Notes: a model not told the origin generated them from the sequence alone. Shown: positions 9,291-19,155, counted from the first letter of the stretch. The stretch: 64,000 nt of DNA from Calothrix membranacea FACHB-236 (GCF_014696315.1 NZ_JACJPX010000025.1:40202-104201); one strand, 5' to 3'. Program-made: numbers and translations.

Positions 9291-11117
9291 CTATTTGGAC
9301 TCCCGACTGACAGACCAATAATTGAGCATGGTGGCGATGCGAAAGAAATCGTAAGGATTTTTAGCCCATTGATCTAAAGAGATTTGCCAAGGATTACTTC
9401 CCCATAAATCTGTCATGAGTTGGCGATCGCTTGTTGAAGTGGTTTCCCACATATCCCGCAATGTGGCGCTGTGGCGGATATACCAGCCTAACTCCGGCCA
9501 AGAACCATCTGTAGCTGGCCCTTTATTTTGAAATTTCGGAATTAACCCTAAGCGTCTGCGGAACCAATCTCTGGTAAAAATCAGCAGTTTTTCTACATTG
9601 GAGAGACCGGGTTTCCAGCCATAGTTAGCATCAACAATTGAATTTCCACAAATTCTGGCGACGACTTCACCCCAAACCACAGCGTTTAATTTCCATTTAG
9701 GCGGGATACGACTGTAGCAATCGGCGATCGCTGTGTCGGCTAAGAAGGCATCGTAAGGTAAAATGCGGAACATTACAGGCCCAGATAAAGCTGGCCCGTA
9801 ACATACAGGACGAACTCGTTTATCTTCTGCATGGAGGCGATCGATATCATTCTGTAGATTTATGGGGATTCCATTAAACCAATGGTTTTGGCGTGCTTCC
9901 ATTGACTCGGCAAACATCGTCGGTCGAGACTCTGGATAAGATTTTCTAAAGCCTTCTTCGCGTTGAGATTTCAGCCGAGCCAAGGGTAGCTTGCGCCCAA
10001 ACATCCCTATATCTGAGTAATCGAGGTTGTATCCTTTAAACAAATCATCAATTAAGCAGGCACTGAGTACTGTGCGAGTTCCTAATTTGCGAATTTCTTC
10101 CCTAGTTCCTAAAAAGTGGTTATCTTCTAAAGACCACATCGCGCCAGAAACCTGAACACCTGAACGCATCCAGCGAGGATAGTAATCATCATCCCTAGCA
10201 AAACCAACATATTTAACGCCTGCTTGTTGACATAACAACTTAGCGATCGCAGCTTCTTGGTTAAATACATCGTAGATATTAAAGCCAATCACAGAACTAG
10301 GATCGGCGGCGGTAAATAGTACTACACGAGAATCTAAGCCGCCACTGGTATAGTTAACAGTAGGACTTAATCGTGGTAAGGTGCGGATATAGACGCTATG
10401 ACGTACTGCTTGCTCTAGTGCATCAGCAGCTTCGGTTAAACTTCCATAAAAATCTTCTTGAAAAGGTTGCCAATACTCCCGACAATGGTAAGTTCTCTTG
10501 GCTAAGTTCCATACTGAGTGGGTAGCTGCACCAGCATATTTGATTTCTTGGTAATAGGTGTGAGGCGGAGTTGCTTTCCATTGCCAGAGAAACTCCGCCA
10601 TAGAAACAGGATCTATAGTAACTGTGAGCGCTGGATCGTTGGCGATCGCTTCGGGAAAAGAGGATATGACACAACCCTCTACAATTTGTGGTTGATATAC
10701 AAATAAGGGATAAAAACCCAATTGATCGGAGAACAGATGAATCAGTTGCTCTCTGGGATCGTAAATTAGGAGTGCAGCTGAGCCGTTATGACGTTCTACA
10801 GCACTGACTCCTCCAGATAAATATTGCTCTAGTATGAGTCGATTACTCAGACCACCACTATATTGATCTAGCTTTTCGGCTCGTTGCCATGCTGATTCAT
10901 CCCAAGCCACTCGTCCAGAGGTAATGACTCTCACACCAGTGGCGCTGTGAAATGCGGGTGCAAACAAAGTAGGATCGTCTTGAGTTACCCAAGCGATCGC
11001 TAAATCTGGCTCGACAATAATCTCTCGATGTTCATCTGGAAAAAAGGTTAGACGTTCTGCTGCTGCTGTGATGCGGTCAGTATCACTGTGACCGATGGTT
11101 AGGTATAATCCTGCCAT
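9291..11117 (-). CDS. Asparagine-synthetase-like protein lacking the glutaminase cysteine
   Basis: 608 residues. The N-terminal half aligns with the Ntn-type glutaminase domain of AsnB (start MAGLYL; NGSAALLIYD at 111-120; SDQLGFYPL at 130-138). However, the catalytic Cys2 of the family (MCG) is Ala2 here, so glutamine hydrolysis should be lost. The synthetase half keeps the ATP-pyrophosphatase loop SGGLDS (258-263). Inference: an ATP-dependent ligase or amidase-like enzyme using free ammonia or another nucleophile, or a non-catalytic paralogue. In polysaccharide clusters AsnB relatives such as WbpS amidate uronic acids. Lasso-peptide cyclases are another AsnB-like branch, but no precursor or protease gene is seen here. 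It lies between a GT4 (11136) and the flippase (7775). Confidence 0.85.
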   Translation of the reverse strand: MAGLYLTIGHSDTDRITAAAERLTFFPDEHREIIVEPDLAIAWVTQDDPTLFAPAFHSATGVRVITSGRVAWDESAWQRAEKLDQYSGGLSNRLILEQYLSGGVSAVERHNGSAALLIYDPREQLIHLFSDQLGFYPLFVYQPQIVEGCVISSFPEAIANDPALTVTIDPVSMAEFLWQWKATPPHTYYQEIKYAGAATHSVWNLAKRTYHCREYWQPFQEDFYGSLTEAADALEQAVRHSVYIRTLPRLSPTVNYTSGGLDSRVVLFTAADPSSVIGFNIYDVFNQEAAIAKLLCQQAGVKYVGFARDDDYYPRWMRSGVQVSGAMWSLEDNHFLGTREEIRKLGTRTVLSACLIDDLFKGYNLDYSDIGMFGRKLPLARLKSQREEGFRKSYPESRPTMFAESMEARQNHWFNGIPINLQNDIDRLHAEDKRVRPVCYGPALSGPVMFRILPYDAFLADTAIADCYSRIPPKWKLNAVVWGEVVARICGNSIVDANYGWKPGLSNVEKLLIFTRDWFRRRLGLIPKFQNKGPATDGSWPELGWYIRHSATLRDMWETTSTSDRQLMTDLWGSNPWQISLDQWAKNPYDFFRIATMLNYWSVSRESK

Positions 11118-11135
11118 AATTTTTTCTCTTACTTA

Positions 11136-12170
11136 CTAAAATTTGTTGCTTACTATCAAATTTTTTGATTCAGTTAACCCATCTACAGGTCTAATTTCTG
11201 AAAGTAGAGTTTTCCACTGATACAAATACTCTTTCCATGCACCTTTGGCTAACTCTCTACCGTTCTTACCCCAAGTTTCTAACTGCGTCTGGGGTAGCGC
11301 TATCAAAGTCTCAATTGCTGCGGCGAGTTTTTCCGGGTTATCTGGAGGAACTAAAATTCCACAATCTGTCATCTGCTCGACTAAACCATCTACTCTAGAA
11401 GCAATCACTGGTTTACCCGCAGCTTTAGCTTCTAGACAAACATTACCCCAAGGTTCCCAACGGGAAGGAATGACGACAACATCGCAAGTTTGCAAAAAAG
11501 CCGGAACGTCATCAATTCGCCCCACAAATTTCACGTTATCTAAACCTTGAGCTAATTGCTTCAGTTCTTGCTCATCTGAGCCTTCACCACCAATGAAAAG
11601 TTTAATAGGTGCGTGGGGAATTAATGCGATCGCTTTGAGTAATACATCAAATCCCTTTTGCAGACAAAAGCGCCCATAGGCACCTAAAATTAGAGGACGA
11701 TTTATTGGTTTTTGAGTAACGCTCAAGAATTTATCAAGCTGTGGACACTGTGAAATTACTTTCAATTTCTCTTGAGACACTAGCTGTCTTTCTAGCATCC
11801 ATTGACCTTGGGCTTGAGACACAGCTACTACTCGATTACTCACAGCATAGGATAGTTTGAGTAGTAACTCGAATCGTTTGATTGAAGGAACTGTTTGAGT
11901 AAAACCTTCCGAGTAGTGATGGTCGTGAATTAAAACTTGAGAATTTTGTCTATAGGATAACAGTTGAGGAAGCTGCGACCAAGTACATGCATAGTGAATG
12001 ATGATCAAATCAGGCTTCCAGGTTTTGACTACATTAGGAGCCTCAGTTATCGGTGAGATACAAAAATCCCACTGATTTAACTCTTGTGAAGCTAGAGAAG
12101 GTTGCAAACAAGAGCGAATCCCACCAACTTTTTTATCACCTACTATATGCAATACTTTCATTTTATTCAT
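11136..12170 (-). CDS. Family 4 glycosyltransferase
   Basis: 344 residues of GT-B fold. The N-terminal glycine-rich loop is VGGIRSC. The C-terminal donor-binding half has AYGRFCLQKGFDVL, then EPWGNVCLEAKAAGKPV with the EX7E motif of retaining GT4 enzymes. A second ATG lies nine bases inside (12161), and neither has an obvious ribosome site. It is probably in one transcript with the polymerase gene upstream (12209) and the AsnB-like gene 18 nt downstream. Sugar unknown. Confidence 0.92.
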   Translation of the reverse strand: MNKMKVLHIVGDKKVGGIRSCLQPSLASQELNQWDFCISPITEAPNVVKTWKPDLIIIHYACTWSQLPQLLSYRQNSQVLIHDHHYSEGFTQTVPSIKRFELLLKLSYAVSNRVVAVSQAQGQWMLERQLVSQEKLKVISQCPQLDKFLSVTQKPINRPLILGAYGRFCLQKGFDVLLKAIALIPHAPIKLFIGGEGSDEQELKQLAQGLDNVKFVGRIDDVPAFLQTCDVVVIPSRWEPWGNVCLEAKAAGKPVIASRVDGLVEQMTDCGILVPPDNPEKLAAAIETLIALPQTQLETWGKNGRELAKGAWKEYLYQWKTLLSEIRPVDGLTESKNLIVSNKF

Positions 12171-12208
12171 AGCTATATTTTTTTAGATAAACTTTTGATT
12201 AACTGTTA

Positions 12209-13456
12209 TTAATTTTTTTGTTCTTTTAACGCAATACCAAATACTACTAAAGCAGGCCAATAAATGTATGTTAAAGTTTCTATTCTTTCACCAAAACTAT
12301 ATAAAACAATTATCAAAAGTAAGCTTATACAAATTTTTGACAGCGGATATTTATGAGATTTGTAAATTAAAATGATAAAACTCCAAATTAATGGACAAAC
12401 TAATGCAATGTAACCCACCATTCCTTTTTCAAATAGTAAACTAAACCAAGTATGGTGAGTCCCAATTGGCATAAAAGCTGTAATCGCAGGCCCTGTTGTC
12501 TCAACAATTCCATGACCCCATATAGGTGCTTCTCCCCAGCGTTCTAAAGCCATGCGCCCCAAGATTTCTCGCACACGTGAAGAACTAGCTCGTGCTTTCA
12601 TAAACTGTTCTTTAAATGTTTGGAATAAATCTATTAACTTAGTAGCAAAAATACCAGCAAAAAAACTTAATATGCCTGTAAAAATTTGGACTTTAGCTTT
12701 GTAAAAATTTACTAAAAACCAAGTTAGTATGGGAACAGTTGCTAAACATAGCATCCCTAACCTAGAAAAAGAATTTATGATTAAAGCTATGGCGGCTATC
12801 ATACCAATTGCTCGCCATTTTTTATTGGATTCTTGACAGGCAAGGATAAAATGGATGTTAGCTACCATGCCCAAAGCTGGTGCCCAAGGTGCAAACAATT
12901 TGAGACGAGTTTGATGAGTTTCCTCTTCAAAACCATAAAGCCCAACCAGGTAATAAGCTATATCATTGCCCCCAATACTATGTAGGGGAGAAATATATAA
13001 TTCATTGGGTAATTTTAAAGCATAGAGAATGTAGCAAATTGGTAGAATTAGTAAACTTTGTAAGTCTAGGATACAAACTGCTCGGTAAATCAGTTGTGGT
13101 CGGATATTCAAACAGCCAATCAGGGGAAATAAAGCCAGATAAGCCCAAGTTCTCGCCCAATTGATTGAGGTAGTAATTATTTTTCCTAAACCCAAATCAA
13201 AATCTATATGCGCCATAATGACTGTAACTTCCATGACTAACATGGAAATTATCCATACCCAAATAGTTAAGGGTATATTCAGTTTTTGACCAGTCGATGG
13301 ATTGGCTTTTTGGCGATAAAGTTTGAATATTAGATAGAAACTTAATAACCAAGCAATTAAAGATACATAAATGTAGTAAGCTCCTAGAAAATAAAAAACA
13401 TAGGTTCCTATTATTGAATACCAAACTATTTTTTCTTCAAGATTCTGGGGTTTCAT
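12209..13456 (-). CDS. O-antigen ligase / polysaccharide polymerase (Wzy_C type)
   Basis: 415 residues with about ten to twelve membrane helices. The large periplasmic loop ends in a HHTWFSLLFEKGMVGY segment, the typical Wzy_C/WaaL pattern with a conserved histidine and a glycine-rich helix start. In a Wzx/Wzy pathway it would link repeat units on the periplasmic face; a ligase role is the alternative. It lies 38 nt upstream of the GT4 gene and downstream of the chain-length co-polymerase. Confidence 0.85.
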   Translation of the reverse strand: MKPQNLEEKIVWYSIIGTYVFYFLGAYYIYVSLIAWLLSFYLIFKLYRQKANPSTGQKLNIPLTIWVWIISMLVMEVTVIMAHIDFDLGLGKIITTSINWARTWAYLALFPLIGCLNIRPQLIYRAVCILDLQSLLILPICYILYALKLPNELYISPLHSIGGNDIAYYLVGLYGFEEETHQTRLKLFAPWAPALGMVANIHFILACQESNKKWRAIGMIAAIALIINSFSRLGMLCLATVPILTWFLVNFYKAKVQIFTGILSFFAGIFATKLIDLFQTFKEQFMKARASSSRVREILGRMALERWGEAPIWGHGIVETTGPAITAFMPIGTHHTWFSLLFEKGMVGYIALVCPLIWSFIILIYKSHKYPLSKICISLLLIIVLYSFGERIETLTYIYWPALVVFGIALKEQKN

Positions 13457-13558
13457 CTGATAGCTAATCTAGAATTTTATATATTGTTAAAAATACTCAT
13501 ATCTCCAAATAATAATTAACGTTGAATCTGTTGATTATTTTGAGTCTTAGCAAAGAAT

Positions 13559-14974
13559 TTAAATATCAGATTCCGTATGTTTACTAGCACGTAACCAAAG
13601 TAAAACAAAACCAAGTGTTGTTAACAAGGTGGCAACACTTGTACCTAGGTAAACGAATAATTTCTTCGGTTCACTGGGAGTATCTGGTAAGGTTGGTTCT
13701 GTAATAATTTGAATAAATGGATAAGAACCAAAAGCGTTTGATTTCCCGATATCTAACCTAGTTAAAGTTGTAGAAAACACTGCTTCTGCTACTTGCATAT
13801 CTCGTCTTAGTTCATCTAGACTAGACTGTTTCTGTGTCAGGCTTTTCAGTCTAGCTTCTAGCTTGGCAATTTCTTTCTCAATTTTTTGGGCTTGGATATT
13901 TAGCCCTTTTTGATCTACTTGAGCTTTAACTAATTCTTGGAAAATAACTTCCCTAGGAGCAGTATTATTAGTATTACTATTTAAGCTTAATTTCTCGATA
14001 CCTTCTAGTGTAATTGAACGTCCTAAAAGGGACTGACTACGCTCGATTACAGCTTTTTTAGCAGCTTCTACCTTAGCTTTTTCTGTAATTACTGTGGGAT
14101 GATTAGGTAAAAATTTCGATTCTAAAACAACTAGATTAGAGCTAGCGTCACTATAATTTTTGAGATTCTCTTGCAATATTTGATCTGTTTGCAGAGTAAA
14201 CGCATCTGTAGCTTTTGATGCAGAGAGTTTTACATTAGCCGATAGTTCTTCTAGACGAGTTTTTGCTTGCTGTGCTTGAGCTAATGTTTCAGAGTGTTGT
14301 CTACGTAGTTGCTCAATGTTAATTGTTAGCTCTTTAATTTGCTCATCAGAGTTCAAACCTGAATTGGCTTTGTAATTAGAAAGACGCTTTTGAGCAGCTT
14401 GTAATTTTATTTGTGAAGCACTAAGTGCTGTTTGAAAACCTATGTCTCGTCGCCTAGCTTCTTGAAATCTTAATTTATTGAGTTCAGCTTCCAAGGCTTT
14501 GTAAAAAGCAATAGATTTTTTTTGCGCTTCCTCTGGAGTTCTACCTTGGAACTCGACCTCCATAATGGTGGTGTTATCTAATACTTTAATCCGCGGGCTG
14601 CCAAACTCTTCTATAGTCATGTCCAGTTGAGCAGATGCAGACCTCAGTACAGATTCACCTTCAGCAATAAATTTATAATTTTCTCTTGGATCTTGTGTAG
14701 AGCTATAAGAGTATGGAGATGAATTTTCATAAGAAGCTTGTCCAATGCCTGGTAAATTGACATTGGCGTTGGAAGCTGCTCCTGGTAAATTAATAGCCGA
14801 CTTACTGGTATAGGTTGGTGGTGTAAACCTTAAATAAGAAAAAGCTAATAGCCAAAATACTAAATTGGTAGTGATCCCTAAAAACAAATAAGGTTGCCAA
14901 CGCCCCTTATTTGCTGCTCTTGATTTGCCTAATTTACCAGAATATCCGGTGGAGATTTCTATCCAATTAGTCAT
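13559..14974 (-). CDS. Polysaccharide co-polymerase (Wzz/GumC type, no kinase domain)
   Basis: 471 residues from the ATG at 14974, which has an AGAGGA site seven bases upstream; the frame is open further to 15034 without such a site. It has an N-terminal membrane segment (about 33-53), a long periplasmic coiled-coil with many Q, K, E and A residues (about 180-390), the proline-rich EPTLPDTPSEP and a second membrane segment near the C-terminus. The protein ends soon after TM2, so it is a chain-length regulator without a fused tyrosine kinase. A separate Wzc-type kinase at 25804 could partner it, but that protein has its own co-polymerase part. It is the promoter-proximal gene of the minus-strand cluster. 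Confidence 0.9.
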   Translation of the reverse strand: MTNWIEISTGYSGKLGKSRAANKGRWQPYLFLGITTNLVFWLLAFSYLRFTPPTYTSKSAINLPGAASNANVNLPGIGQASYENSSPYSYSSTQDPRENYKFIAEGESVLRSASAQLDMTIEEFGSPRIKVLDNTTIMEVEFQGRTPEEAQKKSIAFYKALEAELNKLRFQEARRRDIGFQTALSASQIKLQAAQKRLSNYKANSGLNSDEQIKELTINIEQLRRQHSETLAQAQQAKTRLEELSANVKLSASKATDAFTLQTDQILQENLKNYSDASSNLVVLESKFLPNHPTVITEKAKVEAAKKAVIERSQSLLGRSITLEGIEKLSLNSNTNNTAPREVIFQELVKAQVDQKGLNIQAQKIEKEIAKLEARLKSLTQKQSSLDELRRDMQVAEAVFSTTLTRLDIGKSNAFGSYPFIQIITEPTLPDTPSEPKKLFVYLGTSVATLLTTLGFVLLWLRASKHTESDI

Positions 14975-15244
14975 GAAAAATCCTCTAAAAGTCAGGAAAT
15001 TATGGAATTCCAGAGGCTCAACGGTGTTATGCAATCAATAACTCGGCTCCGCTTATTGCCTGAAAATACCTGTATACATAGGTTTTGGTTACATGCACTT
15101 GATAGATAAGCCTTGATTAAATTTTCTTACAACAGCGGGGATCGCCACTACTATCTCATGGCTATGGTCACGCGTAGAGTAGATAGTATCCTGGCAATGA
15201 TGAGACTATCCACCTGGATAACCAAGTGGATATGATGAATAATT

Positions 15245-15265
15245 GGTAATGGGTAATGGGTAATT
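15245..15265. repeat. Tandem heptamer GGTAATG x3
   Basis: Three consecutive GGTAATG units (the last ends GGTAATT) lie directly at the 3' end of the minus-strand gene at 15264. Short heptamer tandem repeats are typical of heterocystous cyanobacteria. Confidence 0.7.
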
Positions 15266-16787
15266 AGGAACTACTTGACTTGCGGGTATAGCGATGTTTT
15301 ACGCCAATGGGGAAATATTCTGGATCGCCAGTAGGTGCTAATGCAACCTGTGGCATTTGATATTCTTTGGGAACGTAGTTAGCAAACTCGCTGTTCAGAC
15401 GCAGAAGTTCAGAGAGAATTGAGGATGCGATCGCATTTCTTTTTTCCTCGCTGGCCTCTACTCCTGGTGCTAACTCTACTACGACAGATAATAAGCGGTT
15501 CTGGTCTGCGTCTTCTTTGACCTGCAACACAAATTTACCTGTTACCCATTGGGGAATGGGCGATCGCTCTAAACCAACTGTGACATTTTCCGGATAGATA
15601 TTTGCACCAAAGTAAGAAACTGTAAAATTAGACCGTCCAAAAACATAAACAAAAGGTAAGGGGTGAATTCCTCTGGCTGGCTGAATGTCGGTAGCTAGGC
15701 TTTCATCTTGCAATGGATCGAATCCCCACTCTGCCAAGAACTGGAGCATGGCATCATAACTAATGATGCCGCCTGTATCTAAGATGTTATAACGCACTAA
15801 AGGAATGCCATTGTCTCCAGAAAATAGCAATGTGCCATTCTCAACTTCAAAAAATCGGCTGATGGGGTCATACTGTACTAGCGTTGGTAATCGAGATTCC
15901 CCAAATAACGCTTTCGCCGCATCGGGATGTTGTGCTAAAAAACGACGAATGCAGATACTTAAAGGTGTTTCATTTCCTAAAACACCTGCATCAGCAGTTC
16001 CGTAAAGCGATGCAAAATCGTAGCAGGGATTTTCTGAACCTATGCGTTCCCCAACTAAACTGCGCCATTCTTCACTAAATACCTCTCCCGCCATCACCAA
16101 CTTAATATGATATTGCTGCCACTGTACACCACGGGCAATCCCTGTATCAATCACATCTTTTAGAAACGGTGGATATCCCAGCAAAACAACTTGCTCAAAT
16201 CCTGAACCAAGCTCCTGTACAACACGCAAGATTTCATCTTTATTATTACCAGGAGTAATCATCGTCACAGGGTAACCTTTGCTGGCGAGGTAACGACAGC
16301 AATTTGTTGTGAACATTCCCCCTACCCACGTACCCAAAGTAAAGCAAACCACTGCTAAAGTACGTTTGGTGTCTGCAGAAAAGCTATCGTGAAAAATTTG
16401 CTCAAAGCGGGTGGCGATTTGCAATTCATCGGTGAAGAAGCGGGGCCAAAATGTCGGTTTACCAGTGGAACCAGAAGAAGCAGCAATCATGTCACATTCC
16501 GACAACTGGCCGTAACGACACAAATCAGTTAAAGGATAACGCTGAATGTAATTTTCCTTGGCGATCGCAGGCAATTTTTGGAAATCCGCTAAACTCTGGA
16601 TAGTCGCCGCATCAATGTTTTCTGCCGCCAGAAACGCTTTGTATGCTGGTACATTAGCAGCCACATCATGAAATAAAGCCAAAGCTGCTGCTTCTGCTGA
16701 AGTTGCAAGATGCTGTTGTAATAGTGTTTCTAGGGGAGTAGATAAAAAATCTTGAAAGGCTGTGATTGCTTTTTGGGATTTTTGCAT
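15264..16787 (-). CDS. PaaK/CapK-like adenylate-forming ligase
   Basis: 507 residues of the phenylacetate-CoA ligase-like branch of the ANL superfamily. The AMP-binding P-loop ASSGSTGKPT lies near residue 103. The later segments YGTADAG and NILDTGG lie where the A5 and A8 motifs fall. The family activates carboxylates as adenylates, sometimes for CoA transfer; CapK relatives are common in capsule clusters, where their substrate is mostly unknown. It lies upstream of the minus-strand polysaccharide cluster but is separated from it by 289 nt, so it may be its own unit. It is divergent from the glutaredoxin-like gene at 16889. Confidence 0.82.
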   Translation of the reverse strand: MQKSQKAITAFQDFLSTPLETLLQQHLATSAEAAALALFHDVAANVPAYKAFLAAENIDAATIQSLADFQKLPAIAKENYIQRYPLTDLCRYGQLSECDMIAASSGSTGKPTFWPRFFTDELQIATRFEQIFHDSFSADTKRTLAVVCFTLGTWVGGMFTTNCCRYLASKGYPVTMITPGNNKDEILRVVQELGSGFEQVVLLGYPPFLKDVIDTGIARGVQWQQYHIKLVMAGEVFSEEWRSLVGERIGSENPCYDFASLYGTADAGVLGNETPLSICIRRFLAQHPDAAKALFGESRLPTLVQYDPISRFFEVENGTLLFSGDNGIPLVRYNILDTGGIISYDAMLQFLAEWGFDPLQDESLATDIQPARGIHPLPFVYVFGRSNFTVSYFGANIYPENVTVGLERSPIPQWVTGKFVLQVKEDADQNRLLSVVVELAPGVEASEEKRNAIASSILSELLRLNSEFANYVPKEYQMPQVALAPTGDPEYFPIGVKHRYTRKSSSS

Positions 16788-16816
16788 GGATTGGGGAAGG
16801 GGTAATGATCTGTGAA

Positions 16817-16836
16817 AGACGCGATGAATCGCGTCT
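16817..16836. repeat. Dispersed palindrome in a divergent promoter region
   Basis: AGACGCGAT (16817-16825) and ATCGCGTCT (16828-16836) form a near-continuous palindrome, followed by CTAC. From memory, this is a familiar intergenic repeat in cyanobacterial genomes. It sits in the 101-nt gap between two divergent genes. Confidence 0.65.
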
Positions 16837-16888
16837 CTACAATTGTTGACTCTTATTTAATTACGAATTTAATTAGGGAAGGAAGTAA

Positions 16889-17176
16889 ATGCGATTGATT
16901 TTATATACGAAACCAGGATGTCATTTATGCGAGGGTTTGCAGGAAAAGCTGGAAAAAATCCAAAATATTAGTTTTGAGTTAGAACTGCGGGATATTACGA
17001 CTCGTGATGATTGGTTTTTAGCTTATCAGTATGAAGTTCCGGTTTTATATTTCTCTGAAAGTAAAGCCACAGAAGGCACAGAGGAAAACTTAATAGAAAA
17101 ACCTTTGCCACGCCCTTCTCCTCGTGCTAGTGTGCAGCAGTTGGAGCAGATGCTGCATAAGTATTTGTCCAATTAG
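16889..17176 (+). CDS. Glutaredoxin-family (thioredoxin-fold) small protein
   Basis: 95 residues. The start LILYTKPGCHLCEGL carries the CxxC redox pair (C11, C14) and VPVLYF supplies the cis-proline of the fold. It belongs to the DUF836/glutaredoxin-like proteins, predicted cytosolic thiol-disulphide exchangers. A strong AAGGAAG ribosome site precedes the ATG. It is followed by murE after about 50 nt and may be co-transcribed. The acidic, glutamate-rich middle part is ordinary. The redox partner is unknown. Confidence 0.88.
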   Translation: MRLILYTKPGCHLCEGLQEKLEKIQNISFELELRDITTRDDWFLAYQYEVPVLYFSESKATEGTEENLIEKPLPRPSPRASVQQLEQMLHKYLSN

Positions 17177-17227
17177 TAAAATAATGCACAATAAACGCAA
17201 GATATAGTGTGTGACGAGGTTCACAAG

Positions 17228-18724
17228 ATGAAACTGCGGGAACTACTAGCAGCAATAGACACTGTAGAGCAATTGCCAAACCATCCGGCTTTAGAGGATG
17301 CGGAAGTCAAAGGCTTGAAAACAAATTCTCATGCTTGCGGTTCGGGAGATTTGTTTATTGGGATGCCAGGAACCAGGGTAGATGGTGGAGAATTTTGGCA
17401 AAGTGCGATCGCATTGGGTGCTGTAGGTGCAATTGTCTCTCCCCAAGCTGTGCAAAAAAATCCTCCCACACCAGAGGCTTTTGTCGTTAGTGCCAGTAAT
17501 ATGACGAAAGCTTGTGCCCAATTAGCCAGCACTTTTTATGGTTATCCTGGGCGAAAACTCAAACTGGTGGGTGTGACTGGTACTAATGGTAAAACTACAA
17601 CTACTCACCTGATTGAATATTTTTTAGGTAAGGCAAATCTACCCACAGCCTTGATGGGTACTCTCTATACTCGCTGGCCGGGTTTTGAAGAAACTGCTAT
17701 TCACACTACGCCGTTTGCTGTGGAACTGCAACAGCAACTAGCAGCAGCAGTAGATGCTGGTTGTGAGTTTGGGGTGATGGAAGTCAGTTCCCATGCTTTA
17801 GCCCAAGGTCGAGTTTTGGGTTGTGAGTTTGAGGTGGGGGTATTTAGCAATCTCACCCAAGACCACTTAGATTATCACCGCGATATGGAAGATTATTTCG
17901 CGGCGAAGGCATTATTGTTTAGCCCAGATTATCTCAAAGGAAAGGCGATAATTAATGCTGATGATTCCTATGGTCAAAGATTAATTGCCTCTTTAGGTGC
18001 AGAAAAAGTTTGGAGTTACAGCGTTAATCATACTAATGCTGATTTGTGGATGAGCGATTTAAATTATGAACCTAATGGTGTTAGCGGTACATTGCATACA
18101 CCAAAGGGGAATGTAGCTTTTCGCTCGCCTTTAGTGGGTCAATATAATTTAGAAAATCTCTTAGCAGCAGTAGGTGCAGTTTTACATTTGGGTTTAGATT
18201 TACATTTTGTTGCAGCAGCAATTCCTAATTTTCCTGGCGTTCCCGGACGCATGGAAAGAGTGCAGATTGCCGCTAATCAAGACATTAGCGTGATTGTCGA
18301 TTATGCCCATACACCAGATAGTTTAGAGAATTTACTCAAAGCGGCTCGTCCGTTTATTCCCGGTAAAATGATTTGTGTATTTGGTTGTGGAGGCGATCGC
18401 GATCGCACTAAGCGCCCGAAAATGGGTAAAATTGCCGCTGAATTAGCAGATGTAGCTGTAGTAACTTCCGATAATCCCCGCACTGAAGACCCAGAAAAGA
18501 TTTTGCAAGATATTCTGGCAGGAATTCCCGCAACTTTAAATCCTACAGTCATAGGCGATCGCGCTACCGCCATTCGCACGGCAATTTTACAAGCACAACC
18601 AGGCGATGGTGTCTTACTTGCAGGTAAAGGTCACGAAGATTACCAAATTCTCGGTACAGAAAAAATCCACTTTGATGACCGCGAACACGCACGCGCAGCT
18701 TTACAAGCAAGACTGAAGATTTGA
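17228..18724 (+). CDS. murE: UDP-MurNAc-tripeptide synthetase MurE (meso-DAP adding)
   Basis: 498 residues. It adds meso-diaminopimelate to UDP-MurNAc-L-Ala-D-Glu in the cytoplasm, a step of peptidoglycan synthesis. The ATP loop GTNGKTT is at 118-124, the carbamylated-lysine position is K227 (YFAAKALLF), and the DNPR signature of DAP-specific enzymes is at 415-418. I chose the ATG at 17228 because GAGG lies eight bases before it; an in-frame GTG at 17207 adds only seven residues. The length matches E. coli MurE closely. A strong hairpin follows at 18752. Confidence 0.97.
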   Translation: MKLRELLAAIDTVEQLPNHPALEDAEVKGLKTNSHACGSGDLFIGMPGTRVDGGEFWQSAIALGAVGAIVSPQAVQKNPPTPEAFVVSASNMTKACAQLASTFYGYPGRKLKLVGVTGTNGKTTTTHLIEYFLGKANLPTALMGTLYTRWPGFEETAIHTTPFAVELQQQLAAAVDAGCEFGVMEVSSHALAQGRVLGCEFEVGVFSNLTQDHLDYHRDMEDYFAAKALLFSPDYLKGKAIINADDSYGQRLIASLGAEKVWSYSVNHTNADLWMSDLNYEPNGVSGTLHTPKGNVAFRSPLVGQYNLENLLAAVGAVLHLGLDLHFVAAAIPNFPGVPGRMERVQIAANQDISVIVDYAHTPDSLENLLKAARPFIPGKMICVFGCGGDRDRTKRPKMGKIAAELADVAVVTSDNPRTEDPEKILQDILAGIPATLNPTVIGDRATAIRTAILQAQPGDGVLLAGKGHEDYQILGTEKIHFDDREHARAALQARLKI

Positions 18725-19155
18725 AGAAGGCAGGAGGCAGAGGGCAGAAGGTGCAATTACTGGGGGTCAGAATCCCCAGTAATTGCAGACCACTAAATAG
18801 CAGATAAGGGTGCAGAAAAAGCAGGGGGTAGAAGGGAAACAAATCATTCAGAATCATCCACTGTTGCCTGTTCCTTGTTCCCTTTTACATCAACCTTTGA
18901 CCCATATCTAAATTAATAAAAATATAATCAATGATAAAACTAATAAATTCTCAATGGATTTTCACCCATATCTACTTGCTACATTATGGGGTAAATGATA
19001 CACTCCATTAGTTTTATAATTTATGCTTCATAATTAGTGATAAATATTAAATTTTGTGGATTTCTTGTAAATAAGGTAAATATTAGGGTGAAAAGCAAAG
19101 GCAGAATTATTTATTCCCTTTATCCTTCCTCATTTTTCCTTCTTGTGCTTGACTC
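18725..19155. other. Intergenic region with murE terminator and purine-rich repeats
   Basis: 431 nt without a gene. It holds the hairpin at 18752-18787 and G/A-rich blocks (GGCAGGAGGCAGAGGGCAG type) before and after it. An AT-rich upstream region follows that probably contains the promoter of the kinase gene at 19156; no clear promoter box was picked. Confidence 0.6.
18752..18787 (+). terminator. Hairpin terminator candidate after murE
   Basis: A perfect 14-bp inverted repeat (TGCAATTACTGGGG at 18752-18765, its complement at 18774-18787) with an 8-nt loop, 28 nt past the murE stop. A U-run is lacking, but the stem is strong. Confidence 0.6.

Noticed and set aside
9291..11117. Lasso-peptide cyclase (McjC-like) as the role of the AsnB-like gene
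   Set aside because: No precursor peptide, B-protein transglutaminase or dedicated exporter is visible nearby; the context is glycan synthesis.
17207..17227. GTG at 17207 as the murE start
   Set aside because: The GAGG ribosome site fits the ATG at 17228 and the resulting 498 residues match the family start MKLRELL.
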